From NCBI GenBank assembly GCA_900073065.1, contig FJOG01000019.1:32835-94415 (forward strand): 61,581 bases of DNA. The letters run 5' to 3'. The stretch is from Phialocephala subalpina. Taxonomy: Eukaryota > Ascomycota > Leotiomycetes > Helotiales > Mollisiaceae. The notes under the pieces are model-generated. The model worked only from the letters and a program-made list of their open reading frames with translations. It was not told the origin of the DNA and did no database searches. This document shows positions 11,675 to 21,637 of this stretch, in pieces. Position 1 is the first letter of the stretch; every line of letters starts with the position of its first letter. A program made the position numbers and the translations under genes.

Positions 11675-13969
11675 ATGTCGACCCCGAAGACCCCCAAAAC
11701 TCCGCTCGACGGCGCAGATAAGAATCTCCCAACGCCAAAATCGGGATCTATCAAGAAGAAGTTGCCCAACGGCGACACTCCGACACACGTGAAGAAAAAG
11801 ATTCCCAAAACGCCGCAGGATGTGCCTCAAGATCTTCCCGAATCGCCAGCGCAGGAGCAGACGCCAACACCATTGAAGAAAAAGAAGAAGATTCCGAAGC
11901 CCGATGCTGCCGATAAGGTCCCCAAGGAGGTTCAAGAGAAGGCACCACAGACTCCTTCAGTATCCGACATGTCGCAAGTTCCAGATGAAGCTCCTCAGAC
12001 ACCGCAGACTCCAACACCTCAGCGAAAGAAGATCATTAAGAAGAAGCCACCACCACCGGCTGAACCCGAAGTCCCACAAGATGTTCCAGAGCCAGAAGTC
12101 GAGGCACCCAAGCCCGAGCCACCAAAGCAAGAGCTTCCCAAGAAGAATCAACCAAACACTTCTGAGAAGGTTGAACAACCCAAGAAGCCTCTTCTGAAGA
12201 AAAAGAAGAAGCCAGCCCCACCACCTGAGCCTGAGCCAGAACCCGAACCATCAGAGGAAGAGCCTGAACCAGAACCAGAACCAATCCAGGAAGAGACTGA
12301 GGAGGAACCCGAGCATCAGGAAGAATCAGAGGAAGAAGCTACTCACGATGATGACAATGAGGAAGAGGAGGACGAGGAAGAAGATGAGGAGCACGATCAC
12401 AACGAGGAGTCAGATGAGGGCTACGAAGAGGGCGACTACGATGACGAGGAAGGTGAGGACGAGGGAGCTCCTCTTGACAAAGCCCAAGACACCGTTTCCA
12501 AAGCTCCAAAGCAAGCTCAAAACGCAGCCTCTAAGGTTCCCAAGCAAGCACAAGATGCCACATCGAAGGTCCCAAAACAAGCCCAGGATGCAGCTGGTGA
12601 TCTCCCGAACCAGGGCAAGCAAGGAGTCGACAAAGCGACCAAAACTGCGAAGGGCGCAACAGATGGCGCACAGAAGAAAGTCAAGGACACCAGCAAGAGT
12701 GCTACCGACAAAGTTGGCGGAGCTACTTCCAGCCTTCCGGGAACAGACAATCTCCCAGGCACAGATAGCCTCCCAGGAACGGACTCCCTTCCAGGCCTTC
12801 CAGGCGCTGATGCTCTCGGTGGAGCCAAAGACTCAGCAACTGGAGCATTGGGCGGCGCACAAAAGAAAGCTGGCGGTCTCCTCGGCGGGGTCACTGACAC
12901 TGCCAAGAACACCGCTGGTGGTGCGCAGAAGACTGTTGGTGACACTGCTTCCAAAGCTAAGGATGCTGCACCGGGCGTTGGAGGAGCTGATGCTGGTGAT
13001 GCATTGGGTGGAGTCACTGATAAGGCTGAGGGTGTGACTGACACTGCTGGTGGGGTTGGGGACAAGGCAAAGGGTGCTGTTGGTGATGTGAGCAAGAAGG
13101 CTCAAGATACTGCAGGCGGTGCTGCAGATCAGGCCAAGGGTGTCACTGATAAGGCACAGGGCGCTGCTGGTGATGTGAAGGACAAGGCCTCTGGTGCTGT
13201 GGGAGATGTCTCTGACAAGGCATCTGGTGCCACAGGTGGATTGACCGACAAAGCATCTGGCGCAACTGGTGGAGCTACTGATGCCGTAGGCGGTGCCACA
13301 GACAAAGCTCAAGGTCTCGCAGGTGATGCTACATCCAAAGCAGGAGAGGGTGTCAACGGAATCAAAGACACAGCTTCCGGCACAACTGGTGGATTGACCG
13401 ACAAAGCCTCCGGCGTCACGGATACAGCTGGCGGCCTCGTTGGCAAGGGACAAGATGCTGTTGGAGGTATTACCGACAAGGCGGGCGACACAGTCAATGG
13501 CGTCAAAGACACCGCAGAGGGAGCAGCTGGCGGAGCGACAGACAAACTTGGCGACATCACGAAGCTCGCTGGCAACACTGTTGACGAGTCTGGAAACATC
13601 GTCAACAAAAGTGGGAAGGTCTTGGGCAAGGCTCAAGGCGACCTTTCTTCCATGGCAGGCAAGACAGTCAATGATGCCGGCGAGATCGTGGACAAGAACG
13701 GCAAGGTCCTTGGAAAAGTGCAGAAACAACTTGACGATGCTCAGGATTCTCAAGACAAGGCAATCGCAGGTGGCCTCGGAACGGTGTCTGAGACTGCGGA
13801 CGGCACTCTCGCGAAGCTCAACTTGCCTGGTGTCGGCGAGTTTGCAAACACGAAGAAGGCAGGATTCGGAAGTCAAGGTGCGACTGGTGGCATTGAGATC
13901 ACGGTGAGTACTACGAAGGATGGAACAACTCTCACGATTAGAATCCCTGGGTTCATTCAGCAGGGTTGA
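11675..13969 (+). CDS. LEA-like protein with DUF3659 repeats
   Basis: A single uninterrupted exon of 764 residues starting MSTPKTPKTPLDGADKN. Residues 1-150 carry repeated P-T-P and K-K-K-I-P motifs. About 150-270 is very acidic (Glu/Asp/Pro). About 270-640 is an LEA-type array of Ala/Gly/Asp/Lys repeats (DKASGATGG, SKAKDAAPG and similar). At about 640-700 two DUF3659 units follow (AGNTVDESGNIVNKSGKVLGKA and AGKTVNDAGEIVDKNGKVLGKV). The C-terminus, ISTTKDG-type and reading TLTIRIPGF, is beta-like. Such composition is typical of intrinsically disordered desiccation or stress proteins. The gene is divergent from the DUF3659 gene at 9701 and clearly related in design (Pro/Thr/Lys N-terminus, acidic stretch, DUF3659). 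No signal peptide is seen. Confidence 0.9.
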   Translation: MSTPKTPKTPLDGADKNLPTPKSGSIKKKLPNGDTPTHVKKKIPKTPQDVPQDLPESPAQEQTPTPLKKKKKIPKPDAADKVPKEVQEKAPQTPSVSDMSQVPDEAPQTPQTPTPQRKKIIKKKPPPPAEPEVPQDVPEPEVEAPKPEPPKQELPKKNQPNTSEKVEQPKKPLLKKKKKPAPPPEPEPEPEPSEEEPEPEPEPIQEETEEEPEHQEESEEEATHDDDNEEEEDEEEDEEHDHNEESDEGYEEGDYDDEEGEDEGAPLDKAQDTVSKAPKQAQNAASKVPKQAQDATSKVPKQAQDAAGDLPNQGKQGVDKATKTAKGATDGAQKKVKDTSKSATDKVGGATSSLPGTDNLPGTDSLPGTDSLPGLPGADALGGAKDSATGALGGAQKKAGGLLGGVTDTAKNTAGGAQKTVGDTASKAKDAAPGVGGADAGDALGGVTDKAEGVTDTAGGVGDKAKGAVGDVSKKAQDTAGGAADQAKGVTDKAQGAAGDVKDKASGAVGDVSDKASGATGGLTDKASGATGGATDAVGGATDKAQGLAGDATSKAGEGVNGIKDTASGTTGGLTDKASGVTDTAGGLVGKGQDAVGGITDKAGDTVNGVKDTAEGAAGGATDKLGDITKLAGNTVDESGNIVNKSGKVLGKAQGDLSSMAGKTVNDAGEIVDKNGKVLGKVQKQLDDAQDSQDKAIAGGLGTVSETADGTLAKLNLPGVGEFANTKKAGFGSQGATGGIEITVSTTKDGTTLTIRIPGFIQQG

Positions 13970-14868
13970 GACGATTAAAGCGTTTTGATTTGGAGGATGT
14001 CTGTTCTCATTTGTATTTTTTGGTCATGAGCTCCATGTTGGTTTTTAGCTGTACTCTACTACATAATCAATGTATGCAAAAGTCTTCTCTCGCCCAGATC
14101 TCGAACTCAATCGTGCGTTTTCATCCCATCTCTGCCTCCCTCCGCCTATGTCCGCGTACCTCGTTTGCCAAAAATCCCCCTAAAAACTCCCCCAAATCCT
14201 CCTCAGCCACAACCCAACTTTCACATGTAAACTTTCGTACTCTTCTGAAATTCATATGACGTATCCAGCGGGGTATTACCGGGTTCCATGCATCAACTGA
14301 TCAGCGCGGAAGGCAACAATCAGCCACCTCCACCAACCCACTTTCTTCGCCACACCCTCAAGCCTCCCGCATGTCCAAGCTCCATCTTCCCTGTTACTCG
14401 TCCAAGCTCCTCATTCCTTGTTCCTTTGTCGATGTCACAGACCAGGTTCTCGTCGATCTGGAGTTGCTGCTCTAAACAAGACCAGGTTCTTGGGATCGGA
14501 AGTGTTTCGATTGCATGACCTCGGAGCCTTCCAGGTGTCCAAGGAGATATGGGGGTAAGATAATGTTTTTCTGGATACGCAGTGTACGCCATGTTCCCTG
14601 CTTTGGATCTTCGATTTGATGGACCCCGGAATCGAACACTTGTGGCGTAAATGGCGTTGAGGTTGGTTTTGATACTTGGTGGGGTATGTATGTTCTGATG
14701 AAGTGAAAGAAAGTGACAAGGAGAGAAGTGTTGTCATTGAAGTTGTTCGGGTCTTGCACATTCCTTGGAACTACAACCACAGTCGAAGTCATCAAGAAGC
14801 ATAGTCAGATATCTTGTATGATACAACAAAACACACTTCGAAGAAGAAACAAAAACTAGTTGCCCAAG
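13970..14868. other. Intergenic region
   Basis: Downstream of the LEA-like gene and upstream of the hydrolase gene. Several overlapping minus-strand ORFs (14320-14795) have no protein character; no RNA gene was seen. Confidence 0.45.
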
Positions 14869-17157
14869 ATGGCAATCAAAACCCTCCTCCTATCCTTCAT
14901 CCACGGATTCAAAGGCGACGAGGAAACATTCTACCAATTTGACCAAGTCAGTATCACCCCTCCCTCTCCCCATCCTTTTCTCCTCACTAACAGTATCCAG
15001 GATCTCAAACAAGCAATCTCAAGTTCAAACCCAAACCTCAATGTCGAGACTCGAGTGTATCCAAAGTACGAGACTCGCGGTGACCTCGCATTAACTGTGG
15101 AAGCCTTCAAAGAATGGCTTCAAACTCAGACCATCGAGTTAGAAAAACAGAACGGGAATGTATCAGTGATTCAGGAGCCTTCCGTTGCTGTCATTTTGAT
15201 CTCCCATTCTATGGGTGGCTTTGTGGCTGCTGATACCCTATTCTCGGTTCTGGATAATCGACCTGTCTCCCAAGATCCGAAGGTCAAGCTCATGTTCCCT
15301 CTCATCCAAGGAGTGCTGGCTTTTGATACTCCATATAATGGGTTGAGTCGATCGATGTTCGCTTATGGAGCTTTCAGCCAGTATCAAAACATCTCTTCGG
15401 CATGGAATCTCCTCTCCACCGGAACCTCCTTCTTGACATCAGCAGGAGCACGTCAAGCCGGTACCCAGATTGCATCCAACCAAGCCTCAAACGCTGCTCG
15501 GAATCAACTCGCAACCCAAGGAGCAGCGTCAAACAACCAGTGGACGAGATGGAGTGCCCTCGCTGCCAGGACTGGGACCTACGGAGCCATCATGGCAGGT
15601 GGTGTCGCTGCATACATCCACCGCGACAGCATCCTCGAGTCACTTCGAGGCATCAATCGCGAGAGTATCTCCCAGAACTTGTCGAAAGTCAACTACGCAA
15701 ATACCAAAGATGCTGTTACGTCCATCAATTACACTGAGTCCATTTCCAATGGTCTTACCTATGTTTCAAGAGAGAGCATTGGGGAAGGATTCGCTTGGAT
15801 GGCGGGACATCTGAAATTCGTCGGCGCGTTGATGAAAACAACACAACTAACCACTCGTCTCGAACGATTGTCCGAAATCGAAGGAGTAGGCATAAAATGT
15901 CTCTACACCAGCCTAGGAGAAAACGGCGTCTGGACAGGAGGATACTTCGTCCCCAAACGAACATTCTGCGCCATCCCCTCTCCAACCTCAACCAAAGACG
16001 AGAAAGAGAAAGCCAAAGCGGAGAGGATGAAAGAGCTTTTTATCGAGTGTCCAGATACGAAAGCTGCGAATGAGATCGTGGCGCATTGTGGGATGTTTAA
16101 GAAGGAGAAGAATGACAATTATGATAATATGTTGAAGTTGTCGGTTGAGTTGGTGGGGCAGTGGTTACAGACTGATCCGAGGAGGGTGAAGGATGAGTGG
16201 AAGCCTACACATCATCAGTTGCAGAGGACGATGAGCGAGAGTAAGGTTTGGGATGATGATGGGAAGGTTTTGAAACCACCGGGAGGCGATAGCGATGAAG
16301 GACAGTTGGAAGCAGTGCTGCAGAGTGATGAGATGCCGCATGGGGAGGATGGGGGTGTGGATGAGGAGGAACTGAAGAAGGCAGTGGGGGTACCGTTGCC
16401 GGTTGATGAGGATGTTGTTGGTGAGGGGCAGCTAGGGGAGAAGATTGAGGATGCTGTTGCTGCTGTTAAGAGTGCTGAAGATCAGAAACCTGTTGCTGAG
16501 GAAAAGGCCGTTGATCAGAAAATTGCAGACGCTTCCTTTGAGGGGAAGAAACCTGATGAGGAGATTGGTGAGGCTGCAGCTGAGGAGAAAGAGTCTGACG
16601 AGGATAAGCCCCCTTTGATGGAGTATGAGAAGCCGTTGAAAGTTGAGGATGGTGAAGATAAGGATTACAAACCGTTGATTGAGGAGATGGGAAAGGCATC
16701 TTTGGATAATGCGAAGAGACCGCAACTTGAGGCAAAACAAGAGCCCGAGAGTCAGCAGCAGACAGAAACCTTGACTAAACAGGAGCCCAAGGAGGAACCC
16801 AAGGAGGAAGCTACGGAGGAGGCTAAGGAGGAGGCAGACTCGGCACCAAAGAATACCTGGATGGGCATGATCCCCAGTATACCCAGTGTACCTTCGTGGT
16901 CTGCGAAGCAACAAACAACCGAGAGTACACAAGAGCAGAGGAGGGATACTGCCACTGAACCACTTTCTACAGAGGATACAGCTGCGAAGAAGACTTGGAC
17001 AGGCATGATACCAAGCATACCGAGCGTGCCTTCGTGGTCTGCGAAGGAGAAGGAGAACGCACCGAAGTCGGAAGGTGACGCGAAACCGGAACAAAAGGAA
17101 GAGAGCGTTGCACCAAAGGATGTGGAGCCGAGGAAGAAGTGGTTTGGAGTTGTCTGA
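14869..17157 (+). CDS. Alpha/beta-hydrolase (DUF676-like) with acidic tail
   Basis: The start codon is taken at 14869 (MAIKTLLLSF), preceded by an A-rich leader. A 54-nt intron at 14947-15000 (branch CTAAC) is in frame and, if kept, would insert a Pro-rich stretch; removing it gives FYQFDQ-DLKQAI, typical of the family, and 744 residues. The hydrolase domain covers about residues 5-260. HGF at 12-14 is the oxyanion region and SHSMGG at 94-99 has Ser96 as nucleophile elbow. Similar fungal proteins are annotated as lipases or serine esterases of the DUF676 type; the substrate is unknown. From about 420 the protein becomes Glu/Lys/Ala-rich. It ends with two copies of W-x-G-M-I-P-S-I-P-S-V-P-S-W-S-A-K (coding near 16858-16908 and 16996-17046) and a final KKWFGVV. 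Confidence 0.85.
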   Translation: MAIKTLLLSFIHGFKGDEETFYQFDQVSITPPSPHPFLLTNSIQDLKQAISSSNPNLNVETRVYPKYETRGDLALTVEAFKEWLQTQTIELEKQNGNVSVIQEPSVAVILISHSMGGFVAADTLFSVLDNRPVSQDPKVKLMFPLIQGVLAFDTPYNGLSRSMFAYGAFSQYQNISSAWNLLSTGTSFLTSAGARQAGTQIASNQASNAARNQLATQGAASNNQWTRWSALAARTGTYGAIMAGGVAAYIHRDSILESLRGINRESISQNLSKVNYANTKDAVTSINYTESISNGLTYVSRESIGEGFAWMAGHLKFVGALMKTTQLTTRLERLSEIEGVGIKCLYTSLGENGVWTGGYFVPKRTFCAIPSPTSTKDEKEKAKAERMKELFIECPDTKAANEIVAHCGMFKKEKNDNYDNMLKLSVELVGQWLQTDPRRVKDEWKPTHHQLQRTMSESKVWDDDGKVLKPPGGDSDEGQLEAVLQSDEMPHGEDGGVDEEELKKAVGVPLPVDEDVVGEGQLGEKIEDAVAAVKSAEDQKPVAEEKAVDQKIADASFEGKKPDEEIGEAAAEEKESDEDKPPLMEYEKPLKVEDGEDKDYKPLIEEMGKASLDNAKRPQLEAKQEPESQQQTETLTKQEPKEEPKEEATEEAKEEADSAPKNTWMGMIPSIPSVPSWSAKQQTTESTQEQRRDTATEPLSTEDTAAKKTWTGMIPSIPSVPSWSAKEKENAPKSEGDAKPEQKEESVAPKDVEPRKKWFGVV

Positions 17158-17384
17158 TTTCTGCCAGCATTATTCCCACATTCGTCTCACTGCACAATTT
17201 TATAGAGCGGTTTTGGACTTGGTCATGATTTATTGATATCAAATTGTAATTAGTTAGCAAGCATTAATACCATATTCTACTTCTTCGATCTTGAACATCT
17301 CGCAGGTTCTTCTCCAAAGTAAAACAAAATCAAAGTGGTATCATCCCATCTAGCCTAAGTACGAAGTACAGTACACAAGTGCAA

Positions 17385-17739
17385 TCAACGACTCAACAAG
17401 CTCTTATCAGCAATCTTCCCTGCATCTTCTCCCAATCCTCCCTTGCCAAACTGGTTCCCGATAGTGTTTCCAACTGACTCTTGAATTCCATCGACGTCTT
17501 TGTTTCCCGAGACTTGGCCTTGACGGAGGGTGTCTGTTCAAGTCCTAGTCAGCGACTTTTCTTTCATGAAACTAAAACCTCAAGAGAATGGAAGTGGACG
17601 TACCTTTGACTCCATATGAGGCGCGGTTCTCTCCAAACCACTTCAAGTACGTATCCTCAATCCATCGCATTGTGGATTCGTAGTAGGTGTTTCGCTTCTC
17701 CGCGTCGGGCTTCACCTTGTTGAGTTCGGAGGCGTCCAT
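17385..17739 (-). CDS. Conserved small fungal protein, 94 residues
   Basis: Two exons, 17739-17604 and 17533-17385, with a 70-nt intron (GTACGT donor). The start is the ATG of MDASELNKVKPDAEKRNTYY; an upstream in-frame ATG at 17838 would add a 33-residue N-terminus of low coding quality. The N-terminal half looks helical and amphipathic (YESTMRWIEDTYLKWFGENRASYGVKD). The C-terminal half is Gly/Asp-rich (VSGNKDVDGIQESVGNTIGNQFGKGGLGEDAGKIADK). No signal peptide or membrane segment is present. Small hydrophilic fungal proteins of this type are often stress-induced, but I cannot name the family with certainty. Confidence 0.75.
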
Positions 17740-19075
17740 CTTGTTTGCTTTGATTTGTCTATCTTGGGAGACTTCTGGTGATGTTCGTGCTTGAAGTTGT
17801 TGAGACGGGTAGATGTGTACTAGGCTGAGTGTGTTCAAGTGTTGAAGATCGTGAGATATTCAGGGTCCAGTTCACGAAGCGAGAAATCCTAGGGGGTGGC
17901 TGAACGGCAGAATCATATACGCAACACTTTCCACACCTTTTCTCTCCCAAGATGTACAACCTGTTTCCATCTCACGCTGCTTCATCACGCTCATCCCTCT
18001 GATCCAGATCATCAGAAGTTTCATGCATGTTATGACGTACCAACTCCAGGATCCAGGATTGTTGCGGATAGGGCGGAATGAGGCGAGTGCATCAGCCAAA
18101 CTCACCAGCCACATCATCCTCCCCACCAGTTAGTTTTGATCACCTCATGGAACTGTCACACAAGCGAAGATGAGGAAAGTTGGCAGAGAGTGGCTGCAAA
18201 AAGTCACTGTGGCATTCAAGAAGATCAAAAGTTGTGACTTGAGTGCCCAGGACTCGCTGTGGCGGGGAGGCGGGTCGTCTCATGCGAGGTCTGGGATGTC
18301 GGGATCGAGTGATGGATTGGAGAGAGCGACTGTGCTGGGCCACAGACCCATTCAAAAGTTTGGTAAAGCTTCGGATCAGTCGATCAAACTCGTCTTGTTT
18401 ATGGGGCGAGAATATTTACAGGCATGTTTGGTGAATCATGATTTTCCAATAGCCAGGTCACGGGGACTCAGGTTCGTGGACGCACCTTGCCTCGTGAGAA
18501 CGGGTACTTCCCAAGAGTGACCAGCGATGAATCATCAGGTTGGGAAAGAGACTTTCTATGAGTTGTAAAGTAACGAGGCACTCTATTCAGGTCAATCCTA
18601 TAAAGCGATTTTATTTTCCATGCGCCCGCGGAGTTACAACGTGGAGCCATCACTGCAGCCATCATCATGCAATACCATCCACCCCAAGACAGCCCAACCA
18701 CGGCCCAACTGACACAACACCACCGCGAAAGTATTCTTCAGAGGATTTGCAAGAGAATTCTGGTGTTCGGTAGTGATGAGGATCCTTGTTTGCGTAATTT
18801 CTATCAAGTGAAGTTCCCGCATGCGACACCGAAAAGTCCCCACAACACCACTGCTTCCCAAACCATCCAGACGCGAACACATGGTCTCACCAAATACTGA
18901 AGTATCAATACTTCTGGCTCTGCGCAATAGATCCTAATCTTTATGCCAATAAAGTTTTCCATTCAAGTCATCATCGTCAAGTGAAGTGCGCCCATCCAAA
19001 TGCCAGAATCCGTCCATCGCCAAATTTGTATCCCCAACTCCAGGCCAGCCCTATTTGATCCTACCGCAGACAAAA
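17740..19075. other. Intergenic region
   Basis: No ORF in this stretch has convincing codon use or family motifs. It contains the upstream region of the 94-residue protein and the 3' flank of the 220-residue protein. No RNA gene or repeat was recognised. Confidence 0.45.
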
Positions 19076-19941
19076 TCATAGAATACAATCCCCCTTCATC
19101 ATCCTAATCTCCTTCCTACTCAACTCCACCTCCATAATCCTCTTGTCCAACCCCACCTTCCCCTCCAACCCATCATCATTCATATCAAAATACAATGCCC
19201 ACTCCCCTGGATGTTCCTCCACCACCGTGAATCCCTCCCAGCCGTCGAAGTTCAGTCTCCTATCGATTGGAGTAACGTTCCAGGGTCCGACGTGTTGGCC
19301 GATGGTGTCTTTCTTCAATCCGTATTTGACTTCGAAGGTGTCTTTGTCGACGTATATCCAGTTCAGTTGCGGAGGGTCGTCCATAATCGTTGACACATAG
19401 CCTTCGCCGCGGCGTTTATGCCAGGTGGATTCGGGGTATGGGAAGAAGTAACCCGCAAGTTGATGGCCTGGTGAGGAGAAATGTTAGTTCTATTGTTTTG
19501 GGGGAGAGTGTTGTGTTGAGAGTATGTAGGAGAATGCCAGCCAACAGCTCGGAAGTGAATGGTAATGGAGAATAGATTCAAGAGACTTTTAATAACTAAC
19601 CTTGGTCTCGAGGATTGTCCTTTCCGTCTTCTGGCATAAACTTCGACTTGGGGTTGACGACAGTGCAGTAGAGCTGTTCAAGTTTTTTGTCAGTTATGTC
19701 CAGCATCACGCGGGACGAACACCAAAAGTAGAGAGGAGCTCACCTTGTTATTTCTCAACACCACAGTACCTCCATGAATCTCTCGAGCTTTGCGTGATGG
19801 GTCATTGCAAGTGACAAGCAGATTCGCTTTGCGACTTCTGTGCTTCTCCCTCGAGTTCTGCTTCTGACCTTGTTCAACAGCTTGTGTGGTGCCGATGATG
19901 GCGGGACACGCAGCGATGGAGGTGATTATACCCAAAGGCAT
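19076..19941 (-). CDS. Conserved fungal protein of unknown function, 220 residues
   Basis: Three exons: 19941-19744, 19673-19601 and 19467-19076, with introns of 70 and 133 nt. The first residues MPLGIITSIAACPAIIGTTQAVEQGQKQ are typical of a widespread ascomycete protein family and form a short hydrophobic start; REKHRSRKANLLVTC follows. The middle part has GYFFPYPESTWHKRRGEGYVST. The last exon contains PPQLNWIYVDKDTFEVKYGLK, HVGPWN and W-E-G-F-T-V-V-E..W-A-L-Y-F-D-D-D-G-L. I know the family only as hypothetical protein. The GTG upstream at 19956 is not a likely start. Confidence 0.85.
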
Positions 19942-21119
19942 GATGAAGACGTGCACTCAAACTCAATCAAGAGGTGAAGTGGAATCAATAGAATCGTTCA
20001 AAGCTCGATTTCGAGATGACTGTTGACACAAGGCTGTTGAGAGGATGCTGTCTGTCTCCAGCCTCGTGAAGTTTCGAGAGCTCTCAATAGCTTTCCATAT
20101 GACATCACAGTTTCATGAACTACCAGCTCAACTTTTGGGTTGGTCCCCTAAGCAGAGTGCCTTGCAGCAGTGCAACACTGCAACGCCAACTTGCCGTCGC
20201 TGCAGTGATATTCTCACCCCAACAGCCACGATCTGCTCTTAGGCAGGAGTGCGAACAGCTCTCATTGCTCGAGCTCAGTCAGATCGAGATCCACCAGCGC
20301 CATCCCAATTTTTGATTAGCATCTCGACATCATAAAGTCAGAACTGTGATGTGGTTTGCCGGGATATTCCCATAGCGAAGGCGAGAGGATCCAAATGCTT
20401 GCGAAGCCCTCTGTCTAGGCCATTGTGGGTACTGAAATCCTAGTCGACTTAATCTGGGGCAAGTTCGGAAGCTCAGAAACTCAGACAAAACTCTGTTGAT
20501 CATATCCACCAGTGCGGGACCGGAAACTGGGCGAAATACCATTAGTGAGTCCGCTAAGAGTGACACTTTGGCATGACTGCATCAGATATTGCCTGAATGG
20601 GAAAGAAGCACAGACGTACGTGAACGTGGCCAATGGAGGAGGAGAAAGACAAGGGGTCGCATGAAGCCACACAAGAGGTGGAGCGCTAGGGGCGCTGACT
20701 GGCTCTGAGGAAGGCTGAAAGAAAGGAATGACATCAACCTGACAGGGAAGCATGAACGTACAGTTGCCATCGAATGAGAGTTCTCCAGCTCATCAGAAGC
20801 GGTTGTACGACCCTGGAGGCCCTAAATTCTTGTTTTTGTGCTCATGTTTGAGGTTCCCCAGAGTTCAGAAAGCAGGTTAATGGGGGGTTTATGGCGTAGA
20901 GGGTCCACTGAACCGGCGTCATCGCCCTGATGCGAAGTCTGCAGGCCTTCATAAGTACCGAGAGATTCAGTTCTGGACCTAGAATTACCTTCGTCATCGA
21001 TACATCTTCATCAAGTGCATGCTTCCTCGCTGTAAAGAACTTCAAAACTGAACACTACTTTATCACCACCAACTCCACCAGATTCTCGAGCTTCATCTCC
21101 AAAACCAACATCACACATC
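19942..21119. other. Intergenic region between divergent small genes
   Basis: Divergent upstream region between the 220-residue protein (minus, start 19941) and the KGDVTI-family gene (plus, start 21120). No convincing ORF or RNA gene was seen. Confidence 0.45.
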
Positions 21120-21637
21120 ATGTCTGACCAGTACGTTAATCTCGCAGCGTGCAATCATGCAAGCTCATTCTAACCACATATACAGAGAGAAGCAGCAAAC
21201 TCTCCAAGAGGATGAGCAGGAATACGAATACGCATCCGACTCAGATGAGGGACAACAACAAGTAGCTCCAGTCGCTCAGCCTCAACCCAAGCAAGGCCAA
21301 CGAACGATGCAGCGCGCCCGACAGCAACGACAACCACAACAACAACAACAAGCACAACAATTCCTACCACAAGAACAACAAGTCGTACCCATGGAGCAGC
21401 GCATGACTGGCAGTATGGGCGGCCGCACAGGCGCAATCCGAGAATCGCGAATCAAGGACCGTCCAGAACCGAAAGAGCAAAGAGACAGCAGTTTGAAGAT
21501 CAAGATCGAGCTGGATCTGGAAGTCGAGGTAGATCTCTACGCGAGAGTGAAGGGAGATGTTACCATTGGGCTGATGTAAAACGTAGGTTGATCTCTACGC
21601 GAGAGTCAAGGGAGACGTTACAATCGGATTATTGTGA
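21120..21637 (+). CDS. Small Gln-rich protein, KGDVTI family, duplicated last exon
   Basis: Exon 1 is only 21120-21130 (MSDQ), followed by a 55-nt intron (GTACGT..TACAG). Exon 2 runs from 21186. The protein has 134 residues. There is an acidic stretch near 10-30, a Gln-rich region (residues ~30-85) and a conserved C-terminus LKIKIELDLEVEVDLYARVKGDVTIGLM, ending at a TAA at 21577-21579. Immediately after lies a second copy of the last 17 codons (21587-21637, ending VTIGLL and TGA). If a 58-nt intron at 21529-21586 (GTAGAT..CGTAG) is spliced, the same-length protein ends in the second copy. The coordinates here include both ends. A paralogue with the same kind of C-terminus is at 23548-24301. 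The family is fungal and, to my knowledge, of unknown function. Confidence 0.8.
21529..21637 (+). repeat. Tandem duplication of terminal coding segment
   Basis: Two 51-bp copies, 21529-21579 and 21587-21637, differ at 10 positions. Seven of eight differing sense codons are synonymous; one is Met/Leu, and the stops are TAA/TGA. Each copy begins right after an AG (GAG|GTA and TAG|GTT), so the duplication itself created usable splice ends. Confidence 0.9.

Noticed and set aside
12410..13876. Minus-strand ORFs inside the LEA-like gene
   Set aside because: Same reason: mirror frames of an Ala/Gly/Lys/Asp-rich repeat sequence.
14429..14795. Minus-strand ORFs upstream of the hydrolase
   Set aside because: Several frames overlap, no motif, and they lie in the expected promoter of the hydrolase gene.
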